Positions 17,524-25,979 of a stretch of DNA of 64,000 bases are shown in pieces. The notes under the pieces are model-generated. The model did no database searches. It was not told the origin of the DNA and worked only from the letters and a program-made list of their open reading frames with translations. Source of the DNA: a bacterium (lineage in GTDB: Bacteria > ARS69); contig JALGZR010000010.1 of the NCBI GenBank assembly GCA_025774805.1, forward strand, positions 13,557-77,556, in the 5' to 3' direction. A program made the translations under genes and the position numbers. How positions within the stretch are numbered: the stretch's first letter is position 1; the number at the start of each line of letters is the position of its first letter.

Positions 17524-19170
17524 TCAGCGCGCGGGGCTCCGGCGCACGAGCAAATCGAACTTCCCGATCGTGTGAACGAGCTCGTAGCTCCCCAGAAGGA
17601 AGTTCTTCAGCTCGTCGAAGTCGGTGAGCACCGTGTGGCTGTCCAGCTCGTTCCCCGTGACGCGGGGAAACACGTCGTCGCGTTGCACGACGAACACTCG
17701 CGGGGGCTCGGCGCGGAGATCGGCCATGAGCTCTCGCTGCGCGCGCTCCCGGCCCCACCCCACCCGCTGCGGAAGGTTGATGACGTACCGGCTCGCGGGG
17801 CGTCTTCCGGAGCGACGATAGATCCCCGCGTCGAAGCCCCAGACGAAGACGGGATCGGTGGCGGCCGTCCGAGCGGCGATCCAGTCCGCCACCTCCCGGA
17901 TGGATCGGGCATCCATGTCCGCGGTGCTGTACAGCCGATCGTGGATCTCCGTACTCCTCTCCGGATGCCGCAGCGCCTCCATTCGCGAGGCGCTGCGCTC
18001 CCAGAACGTGTTCGAGATCTCCCCGCGCGGGATGCGCGCCACGAGGAGGATCGCGAGCAGGAAGAGCGCGGCGGCGGCGGCGAGGAGCCGCGGCCGGGCA
18101 CCGACCCAGAGCTTCCAGAGGCCCCACCCGCCGAGCAGGGACCCGAGGGGGATCACCGCGCCGAAGTGATAGCCGAAGAACTTCGCCTGGAGAGCGACCC
18201 CCACGAGGAGCACCCCGGAGACGAGCGCCACGTGAAGCGCTCCCTCCCGCTCACGGCGGTGGAGGGGCGGGAGAGCGAGGAACAGGGCGAGACCGAGAAA
18301 CGTGAAGGGAGAGAACTTCACGACCCACTGGACGACGGCGTAGTACAGAAGACCGACGACGAGATTCCCCTGGAGGTCGACGCGGGTGTAGTTCGGCGCA
18401 TAGACGAAGAGCGTCTCGAGGAAGGCGCCGAGCGCCCCGCCCGCGGCGAGCCAGACGGCGACGAGCACCAGCGGCAGCACGGCGCCTCCCGCGAACCAGA
18501 GAACCGGTGAGACCGCGGCTCGCAGCCGTTCCCCGGAGGACGCGCGTCGCCCCTCGCGGACCGCCGCGAGCGCGGCGGAGACGAGGACGGGCACGCCGAG
18601 CATCGGCTTGAGGAGCCCCCCGATCGCGTAGAGAGCTCCCGATCCCGCCCAGGCGATTCGCGTGGGGGTGCGGTCCTCCCGGGAGCCGTCTTTCGATCCG
18701 GTGCCCCTCATCGCGAGCACGAGCGCCCACGCCACCGCCACGCCGCCGAAGCTCTCCGGCTGCGCGGTGTTCCAGAACTCCTGGCGCGCGTGGGCGAGGA
18801 TCGCGACCACGCCGGCGAGGCATCCCGCCCGCGCCGATCCCACGATCCGACGGGAGAGGAGAGCGAACGCTCCCACGACCGAGATCACGGAGACGATCTC
18901 CAGCATCCGGATCGAGCGCATGCTCTCGCCGAAGAGAGTCTGGGCGAGCGCGTACACGAGGAAGATCCCGGGAGGCTTGACGTCCCACGCCTCGACGTAG
19001 AGCGACTTCCCGTCCCGGAGCATGGCGCCGATGACGGAGAACGTCTCCTGGTCGCGCCCGTGGTGGAAGAGCCCGAGCTGGAGCAGGACGAACGCACCCA
19101 GAACGCCGGCCGCTCCGAGAAGGAGCCACTCGGCGGCGGCCGAGATCCGGGTACGGTCGGTGGATGTCAT
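17524..19170 (-). CDS. GT39-type membrane glycosyltransferase (ArnT/PMT-like)
   Basis: This 548-residue protein has about ten transmembrane helices. The first periplasmic loop carries HHGRDQETFSVIGAML and EAWDVKPPGIFLVYA, the GRDQE-type acidic motif and KPPG motif of ArnT-like lipid-linked sugar transferases. A C-terminal soluble domain includes PVFVWGFDAGIYRRSGR. Such enzymes transfer a sugar from a polyprenyl phosphate to lipid or protein outside the membrane. GAGGTGG precedes the ATG. Substrates are not predictable. Confidence 0.82.
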   Translation of the reverse strand: MTSTDRTRISAAAEWLLLGAAGVLGAFVLLQLGLFHHGRDQETFSVIGAMLRDGKSLYVEAWDVKPPGIFLVYALAQTLFGESMRSIRMLEIVSVISVVGAFALLSRRIVGSARAGCLAGVVAILAHARQEFWNTAQPESFGGVAVAWALVLAMRGTGSKDGSREDRTPTRIAWAGSGALYAIGGLLKPMLGVPVLVSAALAAVREGRRASSGERLRAAVSPVLWFAGGAVLPLVLVAVWLAAGGALGAFLETLFVYAPNYTRVDLQGNLVVGLLYYAVVQWVVKFSPFTFLGLALFLALPPLHRREREGALHVALVSGVLLVGVALQAKFFGYHFGAVIPLGSLLGGWGLWKLWVGARPRLLAAAAALFLLAILLVARIPRGEISNTFWERSASRMEALRHPERSTEIHDRLYSTADMDARSIREVADWIAARTAATDPVFVWGFDAGIYRRSGRRPASRYVINLPQRVGWGRERAQRELMADLRAEPPRVFVVQRDDVFPRVTGNELDSHTVLTDFDELKNFLLGSYELVHTIGKFDLLVRRSPAR

Positions 19171-19201
19171 GCGGCCACCTCGGGGAACCGCGGGTCGGGT
19201 C

Positions 19202-20089
19202 TCAGGTCGGTTCGATCTGCAGGAGTACGAGGCGGAACTCTCCCCGGCGCCGGAAGCCGGCGCGTTCGTACGCCCGTCGGGCCGGAGCGTTCTCCCGGTC
19301 CACGTGCAGCGAGACGAACGAGGAGCTCTGGAGGAGCTCCGCCGAAACCGCCGCGACCCCCTCCCGGGCGAATCCGCGCCCGCGTCGGCCGGGACGGGTG
19401 AACACTCCCTCGATCTGCGACCCGCCCGAGTACTGGGCGGACACATCGACCTTGAAGACGATCTCTCCGTCGTCCTGGAGCAGCCAGGTCCGGCCGTCCC
19501 GGATCTTCACCCGCATCGACTCGCGGATTCCCTCGCGGGAGAGGCTTCCCGGCCGCAGCGCGAAGTCCTCGAGCAGCATCTGCTCCGACATCTCGACTAC
19601 GTCGTCCAGATCGGAGATCTCCGCCGGGCGGACGATCGCGTGAATCGGAGGGAGATCCTCCTCCACCAGAACGTAGAAATCCTGGATCCGGTTGAGATGC
19701 ATGGGACGACCGCGCCAGCGGTAGTGGGAGAGGAAGCTGTCCGAGGGGCCCCGGGGTCCGACGAGGATGATCCAGTCCGCTTCGCGCCCGAGGGCGAGGG
19801 TGGCGGCGGCTCGAACGAAATCCTCGTCGTCGCCGGCGAGGACGACCCCCTTCCGGTGTCCGAAGAAGACGACGCCATCGAGACCGGCGGCTCCGAAGTG
19901 CCCGTAGAACCGACCGTGGGACGGTGAGTTCTCGTTGACCACGCCGTCCATCGCGACCCGGGCCAGAAGAAAGACGTTCTCCATGGGCCGCTGCCGCAGA
20001 AAGTCGACCAGATCCCCCCGGTCGGTCTCCAGGAGGAGCCTTGTATCGATCGGCATGGTCTCGACGCGGGAATCTGAATGCGGTCTCAT
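19202..20089 (-). CDS. GNAT acetyltransferase with N-terminal DUF4081-like domain
   Basis: This 295-residue protein has an N-terminal half typical of DUF4081 (DFLRQRPMENVFLLARV) and a C-terminal GNAT domain with acetyl-CoA motif A (IEGVFTRPGRRGRGFAREGV) and LHVDRENAPARRAYERAGF. It probably acetylates an amine. The ATG at 20089 gives the longest form; an ATG at 20056 is equally plausible because neither has a clear ribosome-binding site. It is 31 bp upstream of the glycosyltransferase gene, so the two may be co-transcribed. Confidence 0.85.
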   Translation of the reverse strand: MRPHSDSRVETMPIDTRLLLETDRGDLVDFLRQRPMENVFLLARVAMDGVVNENSPSHGRFYGHFGAAGLDGVVFFGHRKGVVLAGDDEDFVRAAATLALGREADWIILVGPRGPSDSFLSHYRWRGRPMHLNRIQDFYVLVEEDLPPIHAIVRPAEISDLDDVVEMSEQMLLEDFALRPGSLSREGIRESMRVKIRDGRTWLLQDDGEIVFKVDVSAQYSGGSQIEGVFTRPGRRGRGFAREGVAAVSAELLQSSSFVSLHVDRENAPARRAYERAGFRRRGEFRLVLLQIEPT

Positions 20090-20237
20090 GACATCTCATT
20101 CTGGGGGCATTTTAGCGGGGAGTCCACGGGAGATGAGGGCTCCGCCGATCGTCGCTCTCCCCTCGGTGCCCTCTCCCTGGTCCCGGCGGCCGCTTCCCTG
20201 CGGCCGGACTCCTTGCGGGATGAGGGGCCCGGAACCT

Positions 20238-21038
20238 ATGCTCGACGAGACCTCACCCGGAGGAGCCGTGCCGTCCGACAACGTTCCCGAATCGCGACTG
20301 GGCTCCCCCGAGTCCGACCTGCGGTTCAAGGGGCTTTCCCGCTCCACTCGAGACTTCTTCACGTCGCTGGAGGCGGCTCCCTGTCCTCCGGTCTGGCCGG
20401 GCGGCGATCGCGTCGCGTACGCGGCCCACGTCCTCTCCCCCTTCAAGGCGCTGGTCGCCGACCTCGACCGCCTGCTGTCCTACGTCACCCCGCCGCTCGG
20501 GCTCGAGCCGCGGGTCGGACGCTCCCTCTACTGGAGCGGGCCTCTCCCCCCCTGCCCGGGGGACTGCCCCGTACGGCAGATCCGGGTCTGGGACGCCCGT
20601 CGGGCTCCGGAGGAGTCGCCGGCGCTCTATGCGACGTTCTCCCGGAGCGGCATCGAAGTCGGTCTGGCGGCGGCCGGGGGCGATCCGGAGGCGACGCGCC
20701 GCTTGACCGATGCGCTCCGCGAGGAGAAGGGGAGCGAGATTCGGGGCCGGGCCGATGATCTCCTGGCGCGCGGTTGGGTCGCGGAGGGCGAGACGGCCGA
20801 CGCCGACCGGGGGGACGCGAGAGACGGGGACATCCGACCTTGGGCGTGGGAGCGAGGGTTGCGCGTCTACCGAACCCTCGACTGGAATCGGTGGATCGAC
20901 GAGCCCGGATTCGTCGTGGAGCTGGCGGACCTCTTCCGTGAGCTCCTCCCTCTCTTCGACCGAATGCGCGAAGCACGCGCCGCCCCTCCCCGCCGCGCCT
21001 CCACGGCCGCGTGCCCTCCGACCGCGGGCGGCCGATGA
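20238..21038 (+). CDS. DUF2461-like protein
   Basis: This 266-residue soluble protein has LRFKGLSRSTRDFFTSLE at the start and VLSPFKALVADLDRLL, followed by SLYWSG, ALYATFSRSGIEVGLAAAG and LRVYRTLDW. The order resembles the conserved DUF2461 (TIGR02453) family, but the match is partial. The start could be the ATG at 20238 or the GTG at 20268, the latter with AGGAGG very close. The stop overlaps the next start as ATGA, linking it to the SDR gene. The function is unknown. Confidence 0.65.
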   Translation: MLDETSPGGAVPSDNVPESRLGSPESDLRFKGLSRSTRDFFTSLEAAPCPPVWPGGDRVAYAAHVLSPFKALVADLDRLLSYVTPPLGLEPRVGRSLYWSGPLPPCPGDCPVRQIRVWDARRAPEESPALYATFSRSGIEVGLAAAGGDPEATRRLTDALREEKGSEIRGRADDLLARGWVAEGETADADRGDARDGDIRPWAWERGLRVYRTLDWNRWIDEPGFVVELADLFRELLPLFDRMREARAAPPRRASTAACPPTAGGR

Positions 21039-21814
21039 TCCCCGCCTCCTCGCCGGAATTCCGTCTCGACGGCAAGGTGGCGCTGGTGACGGGCGGCGGA
21101 ACGGGGATTGGAAGGTCCATCGCGGAGGCGTTCGTCGGGGCCGGAGCGCGCGTCGTGGTCTCGGGTCGACGGGAGGAGCCGCTGCTGCGGGCCGTCGAGA
21201 ACCTGGGCGGAGAGGAGCACGTGGCCGTCGCGCCCGGCGACGTCACGTCGGGGGTGGACCGGGGGCGGATGCTCGATACGGCCGTCCGCACCTGGGGAAG
21301 GCTCGACGTCCTGGTGAACAGCGCGGGCCGCGTGGGCGCGACCGGTCCGTTGGAGCGGCTCCAGGAGGACGAGTGGTCGGCCCTGCTGGCCGTCGATCTC
21401 ACCGCGCCTCTCCTGCTCGCGAAGGAGGCGCTTCCCCTACTCCGCAAGCAGGGCGGATCGATCCTGAACATCTCGACCGGGGCCTCGCTCCGACCGGTCT
21501 CCGGCTTCGGCGCGTACGCGGCCGCCAAGGCGGGACTGAACTACGTCTCCCAGGTGCTGGCGCTGGAGGCGGCGCCGCGCGTCCGCGTGAACGTGATCTG
21601 TCCGGGCGGAACCGACACCCCGATCTTCGGGACCTTTCTGGAGAGCGAGGAGAAGATCGCGGAGATCAAGAAGCGGTTCGCGGAGATGACGCCCCTCGGC
21701 CGCCTCGGTCACCCCAGGGACATCGCCGCCGCCGCCCTCTTCCTGAGCTCGGACGCCGCCCAGTGGGTGACGGGAGCCGTCCTGACCGTCGACGGCGGGA
21801 TGAACCTGGAGTAG
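21035..21814 (+). CDS. Short-chain dehydrogenase/reductase
   Basis: This 259-residue classical SDR has TGGGTGIG for NAD(P) binding (residues 19-26), NSAG, the catalytic Ser in NISTGAS and YAAAK as the Tyr-x3-Lys pair, with the C-terminal VTGAVLTVDGGMNLE expected of the family. A basic residue pattern (SGRREE) after strand 2 suggests NADP. The ATG overlaps the stop of the upstream DUF2461-like gene. The substrate is unknown. Confidence 0.92.
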   Translation: MIPASSPEFRLDGKVALVTGGGTGIGRSIAEAFVGAGARVVVSGRREEPLLRAVENLGGEEHVAVAPGDVTSGVDRGRMLDTAVRTWGRLDVLVNSAGRVGATGPLERLQEDEWSALLAVDLTAPLLLAKEALPLLRKQGGSILNISTGASLRPVSGFGAYAAAKAGLNYVSQVLALEAAPRVRVNVICPGGTDTPIFGTFLESEEKIAEIKKRFAEMTPLGRLGHPRDIAAAALFLSSDAAQWVTGAVLTVDGGMNLE

Positions 21815-21819
21815 GGGTG

Positions 21820-21868
21820 CCGGCCTATCCGCAGCCGCGCGACGAGCCTGGTGAGAAATGCGGGCTAG
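21820..21868. repeat. Family A palindromic element
   Basis: The right arm GACGAGCCTGGTGAGAAATG followed by CGGGCTAG (21841-21868) is well conserved, while the left arm (21820-21840) is diverged. The terminal CTAG supplies the TAG stop of the minus-strand propeller gene (complement of 21865-21867). It sits between convergent genes. Confidence 0.65.
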
Positions 21869-24390
21869 TGGGAGACGACGACCCTTCTTTCGTGTTCCTC
21901 GCCGCCGGCCTCCAGCCGAAGGAAGTAGACGCCGGCCGCGACCGCGGATCCTCCATGCCGGAATCTGCTCCACCGTACCGTGTGAACGCCGGCGTCTCGA
22001 ACGGCGTCGAGAACTCGCCCGACTCGCCGGCCTCCGACATCGTAGACCGTGATGCGAACGGGACCGCTACGGTCGACCCGGAAGCGGATCGAGGCCTCCG
22101 TGGAGACGGGATTCGGCGAAACCGAGAGGATGTCGGTCGTCTCCTCGATCCGGGCCTCTCGCTCGAAGCCCGGGATGTCCGTTGCGAGCAGGCTCCAGTC
22201 GATGCTCTCCCACCGTGCGATGTGAAAGGAGGGAATCGAGCCCGCCTCGGTGAAATCTCCTGCGACGTACAGCCTGTCGCCGAATTCCCGAACTCCGGTC
22301 ACGTAGGAGTTGAGACCGCTGCCGAACCCGAACCACTGCCCTCCCGTCCAGAGAGCCAGATTGTTGACCGGCTGAAAGTCGACCAGATCGAAGTTGCCGC
22401 CCACGACCAGCGAGCCGTTCGAGACCGCCAACGCTCCGGCGTCCGGAGGATTGAAGCTAGTCCCCAGGGACTTCCACGACACGCCGTCCCAGCTAGCGAT
22501 CCCGCCCGAGTAGACCCCGCCCATCAGGAGAAAGTGACCGGCCGCCATCAGCTTGTTCGAGTAGACGAGGAGAGCATTGACCCACGCACCGAAGTTGGGA
22601 TGATCATGAGCCCCCGATCCCACACTTCCCCATTCGGACCCGTTCCAGCGACCGATGCGATTCAAATCCACGACGCCGGAGGAGTCGAAATACCCTCCCG
22701 CGTAGAGCTCACCCTCGAACACCGCGAGTGCGTTCACGGTCCCGTCCAGGCCGTCGCCCAAGGGGCTCCAGGAGGCCCCGTTCCACTGGGCGATGTTCTG
22801 GCACGGAACGCCATCTGCCGCTCCGAACAGACCCCCTGCAACGAGTCGACCTTCATAGGTCGCGAGTGCTCGGACGGTGAACCCCGTGATCCCCTCACCC
22901 AGCGGAAGCACGGTCTCTCCGTCCCATGCCACGATCCGATTCGCACTCTCCCCGTTCGCCACCGAGAAGCGGCCTCCCAAGATCAGCTGGTCATCGTGGT
23001 AGGCGACCGCCTCGACGTGGTCGTCCAGGGTAACGGGAAACGCCTCCCAGTCAGCGCCGTTCCAGAGAGCTGCATATCGGAAGTCGTTGTCCCCCGCCTT
23101 CGTGAACGAGCCGGCCGCGAGGAGCTCCCCCTCGTAAGTATTGAAGAGCGCGCCGCGGTTCAGGCCTCGCGCCCGGTCCCAGATCGTCTTCCACTCCTCC
23201 TCTTCGGAGAGACGGACGACGTTGTAGACCGGCCTTCCCCCCGGCGTGTGGAGCGCACCGCCGATCACGATCGACGAGCCTTCGGCCCCGATGGCGTGGA
23301 CCCGGGCGTCGTTCGGCCGGAGATCACTGCCCAACGGGATCCAGGTCGAGTCCTGCCAGCGGACGACGGGGCAGTGAGGAGGCCACGGATCGTTCACCAG
23401 TTCCACGCCGCCGGCGATCAGCGAACCGGCCGTCGATGAGAGCGAATACACCACGGCCTGCGCGTAGGTGAAGCCGGGTCCCAGGCTCGACCAGCTCGAT
23501 CCGTCCCAGGACGCGATTCGGGCCGCTTCCTGACCCCCGATGATCGAGAATTCGCCCCCGGCGATCAGCTCGGCCCCGTGAACGGTCAGCGCATGCACTT
23601 CCCGATCGGCTCCCCCGCCCAGGTCAAGCCAGGCCGCCCCGTTCCAGCGCGCGATCCGGGACGCCACCGTCCCTCCCGCCTCGTCGAATCGACCGGCCGC
23701 GATGAGATCTCCACCGAAGACCTCGAGATCCAACACCTCATCCGACAGACCCTCACCGAGAGGGAGCCAGTCCGAACCGTTCCACCGGGCCACGCGGTTG
23801 ACCGGCGTCCCTCCCGCCTCGAGGAACCGCCCTCCGATCACCAGATCGCCGTCGAGCGTCGTCATGGCGTTCACGTTGTCGTCCGTGCCACCGGCGAGCT
23901 CTTCCCAGGCGTCACCGGTCCATCTCGCCACCCGCCTCGCGGCGTGATCACCGGACATCGTGAATTCCCCTCCCGCGACCAGGTCGCCCGAGAAGACGCC
24001 GAGGGAGTGAACGGCGCCGTCGAGACCTGCGCCGAGGGGCTTCCAGGACTCCCCGTCGAAGCGAGAGACACGGTTCACATCGACCTCGTCGACTTGTTCG
24101 AAATTGCCCCCGATCACGATGTCGCCGTCGTAAAAGAGAACCGCCCGGACGAGGCCGTTCGCCCCGCGGAACGAGGGCAGGATGAACCCGTCCCACCAGT
24201 TGTCATTCGGGTCGGGACCGTGATCGGACGGGTCCGGAGGATCCCGCGGAACGGATCCGTAGGCCGCCGCCAGTGCGGTCGTGTCGGACGGATCGACCTC
24301 GGCGGCTACTGGACGGAGATCGAATCCCGAGTGCAGAAGTGCGACGAAGAGCAGCGCGAGAAGGAGGACTCGCGGCCGGAAGGGATCCAT
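21865..24390 (-). CDS. Secreted beta-propeller repeat protein with sorting tail
   Basis: This 841-residue protein has a signal peptide (VLLLALLFVALLHSG) and then about a dozen imperfect repeats of 45-50 residues. Each carries a strand pair like LAVFEGELYAGGYF, then xxNRIGRWNGSEWxxLGxG, as in kelch-like or delta-60 propellers. The C-terminus is the FlgD/type-A sorting domain (SPNPVSTEASIRF, ITVYDVGGRRVGRV, AGVYFLRLEAGG, ending RRVVVSH). It is probably displayed on the surface; the ligand is unknown. Its stop codon lies in a family A palindrome, and another palindrome lies upstream. Confidence 0.82.
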   Translation of the reverse strand: MDPFRPRVLLLALLFVALLHSGFDLRPVAAEVDPSDTTALAAAYGSVPRDPPDPSDHGPDPNDNWWDGFILPSFRGANGLVRAVLFYDGDIVIGGNFEQVDEVDVNRVSRFDGESWKPLGAGLDGAVHSLGVFSGDLVAGGEFTMSGDHAARRVARWTGDAWEELAGGTDDNVNAMTTLDGDLVIGGRFLEAGGTPVNRVARWNGSDWLPLGEGLSDEVLDLEVFGGDLIAAGRFDEAGGTVASRIARWNGAAWLDLGGGADREVHALTVHGAELIAGGEFSIIGGQEAARIASWDGSSWSSLGPGFTYAQAVVYSLSSTAGSLIAGGVELVNDPWPPHCPVVRWQDSTWIPLGSDLRPNDARVHAIGAEGSSIVIGGALHTPGGRPVYNVVRLSEEEEWKTIWDRARGLNRGALFNTYEGELLAAGSFTKAGDNDFRYAALWNGADWEAFPVTLDDHVEAVAYHDDQLILGGRFSVANGESANRIVAWDGETVLPLGEGITGFTVRALATYEGRLVAGGLFGAADGVPCQNIAQWNGASWSPLGDGLDGTVNALAVFEGELYAGGYFDSSGVVDLNRIGRWNGSEWGSVGSGAHDHPNFGAWVNALLVYSNKLMAAGHFLLMGGVYSGGIASWDGVSWKSLGTSFNPPDAGALAVSNGSLVVGGNFDLVDFQPVNNLALWTGGQWFGFGSGLNSYVTGVREFGDRLYVAGDFTEAGSIPSFHIARWESIDWSLLATDIPGFEREARIEETTDILSVSPNPVSTEASIRFRVDRSGPVRITVYDVGGRRVGRVLDAVRDAGVHTVRWSRFRHGGSAVAAGVYFLRLEAGGEEHERRVVVSH

Positions 24391-24704
24391 CGTCGCCCCC
24401 GAGTCAGCCGTCGGACCGGACGGCGAAGCGGCACAACCCTGGCCTGCCTATCTCACCAGCCTCGTCGCGAGGCTGGTGAGAAACGCAGGCTAGGGGAAGA
24501 ACCGTCGTCGGCCCGCTATGAGGACCATACCGATTGCTGCCCGCCGATCCCAGAGAAAACGCGGGTCCCGGCGGACTCTCGAGGAAACACGCGCGGAGGA
24601 GCCGGGTCGCTCAATACCCCGCCCGGCTTCCACATCCATCCTGTTCAAGACCTGAGCGAACTCCAGCGGCGAGAGAGCGAGATCCTATCCCCCTTGTCCT
24701 TTCT
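24391..24704. other. 314-bp intergenic region
   Basis: Between the propeller gene start and the M28 peptidase stop the only clear structure is the family A palindrome at 24442-24490. The rest has no supported coding sequence. A weak minus-strand TATGGT near 24530 could serve as a -10 box, but no -35 box accompanies it. Confidence 0.5.
24442..24490. repeat. Family A palindrome, best-preserved copy
   Basis: Two 23-nt arms (24442-24464 and 24468-24490) pair at 21 of 23 positions around a 3-nt TCG loop. The core reads TCTCACCAGCCTCG / CGAGGCTGGTGAGA and the right end is GCAGGCTAG. This is the reference copy for the other elements in the window. It could act as a REP-type mRNA stabiliser, a terminator or a protein-binding site. 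Confidence 0.8.
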
Positions 24705-25979
24705 TTACTTCCGCTCACTCAGCACCACGTCGCACTCGAAGCTCTGCCCCTCCCGCAGGTATTTCACCCGGACGCGGTCCCCGGGCTCGCGCGCCGCGAG
24801 CGCCCCCTGGAAATCCACGATCGTGTCCAGGGTCTCGCCGTCCAACTCGACGAGAAGATCCCCCTGCCGGAGTCCCGCCTCCTCGGCGGGACCGCCCGGC
24901 ATCACCCCGGAGAGCAGAATCCCCCCCGACTCCCGGGAGAAGTCCGGAATGGACCCGAAGGAGACGCGCCGACGCTTCGTCTCCCGATCGGCGAGGGAGG
25001 CCTCCATCCGCTCGGCCCCGGCGGGTCGAAAGGTCGGAGGAGCATCGGTCGTCGCCAGGTAGAGAGCGACCTCCGCGACGAAGTCGGCGACCTTTCCGAC
25101 TCCCTCGACGTTGACCGTCGCGGGATCGTCGCCCGGGCGGTGGTAGGTCGGCCGGGCGCCGGTAAAGAAGTGGAGCGCGGGAATCCCGCGGGTGAGGAAC
25201 GGGGCGTGGTCGCCCGCCGTGTGGCTCTCCTGATTCATCGCGAGGTCGAACCGAAAGCCGTAGTTCACTCCCTTCAGCAGGTCGGGAAACTCCACCGCGC
25301 TCGCGGTCCCGAAGACGATCAACCGGTCGTCCGCGAGCCCCCCGACGGTGTCGAGGTTCAGCATGGCGACGGCCTTTTGCAGATCGACGGGAGGACGGCT
25401 CACCCAGTGCTCGGAACCGAGCGCCCCGATCTCTTCCCCGCTGAATCCGATCACGTACACCGTCCGCAGGAGATCGCCCGCCTCGAGGAGACGTTGCGCG
25501 ACCCGGAGGAGCGCGGCGATCCCCGATGCGTTGTCGTCCGCGCCGTTGTGGATCTCCCCCGGGAACTCGGACTCGGGTGCACCGATCCCCAGTCCGTCGT
25601 AGTGGGCGCCGATCACCAGGCATTCCTCCCCGTTCCCGGGGATCCGCCCCACGACGTTGTGGAGGGTCACTCCCCCCGGACCGGAGAACGGCTGGAGCCA
25701 GCCCGACTCGAGCCCGGGTCGGACCCCGGACTCCTCGAGCCAGGTCCGGACCAACCGGCCGGCGTTCTCGAGCTCGGGGGATCCGGCGCCGCGCCCCTTC
25801 ATCGCGTCGGAGGCCAGCTCGTCGACGACGCGGCGGGTGTCGGCGTCGGTGGGCTCCGGGAACTGCGCGGACGACACCGTTGCGGTGAGAGCGAGAACGG
25901 CGACCGTTGAGATCGCGACCCCCGCGCGACGGAGACCGGCAAGGCCATCCTGCCGGACCTCTCGATGAGATCGAGTCAC
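24705..25979 (-). CDS. Secreted M28 aminopeptidase with PDZ domain
   Basis: This 424-residue protein has a hydrophobic N-terminus (AGVAISTVAVLALTATVSSA), an M28 catalytic domain with zinc ligands in GAHYDGLG, NGADDNASG, SGEEIG, LNLDTVGG and YHRPGDD, and a C-terminal PDZ domain (SGVMPGGPAEEAGLRQGDLL). It should release N-terminal residues from peptides in the periplasm. The GTG start overlaps the M1 peptidase stop as GTGA, with GAGGAGGG upstream. It is the last gene of the five-gene operon. Confidence 0.9.
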   Translation of the reverse strand: MTRSHREVRQDGLAGLRRAGVAISTVAVLALTATVSSAQFPEPTDADTRRVVDELASDAMKGRGAGSPELENAGRLVRTWLEESGVRPGLESGWLQPFSGPGGVTLHNVVGRIPGNGEECLVIGAHYDGLGIGAPESEFPGEIHNGADDNASGIAALLRVAQRLLEAGDLLRTVYVIGFSGEEIGALGSEHWVSRPPVDLQKAVAMLNLDTVGGLADDRLIVFGTASAVEFPDLLKGVNYGFRFDLAMNQESHTAGDHAPFLTRGIPALHFFTGARPTYHRPGDDPATVNVEGVGKVADFVAEVALYLATTDAPPTFRPAGAERMEASLADRETKRRRVSFGSIPDFSRESGGILLSGVMPGGPAEEAGLRQGDLLVELDGETLDTIVDFQGALAAREPGDRVRVKYLREGQSFECDVVLSERK

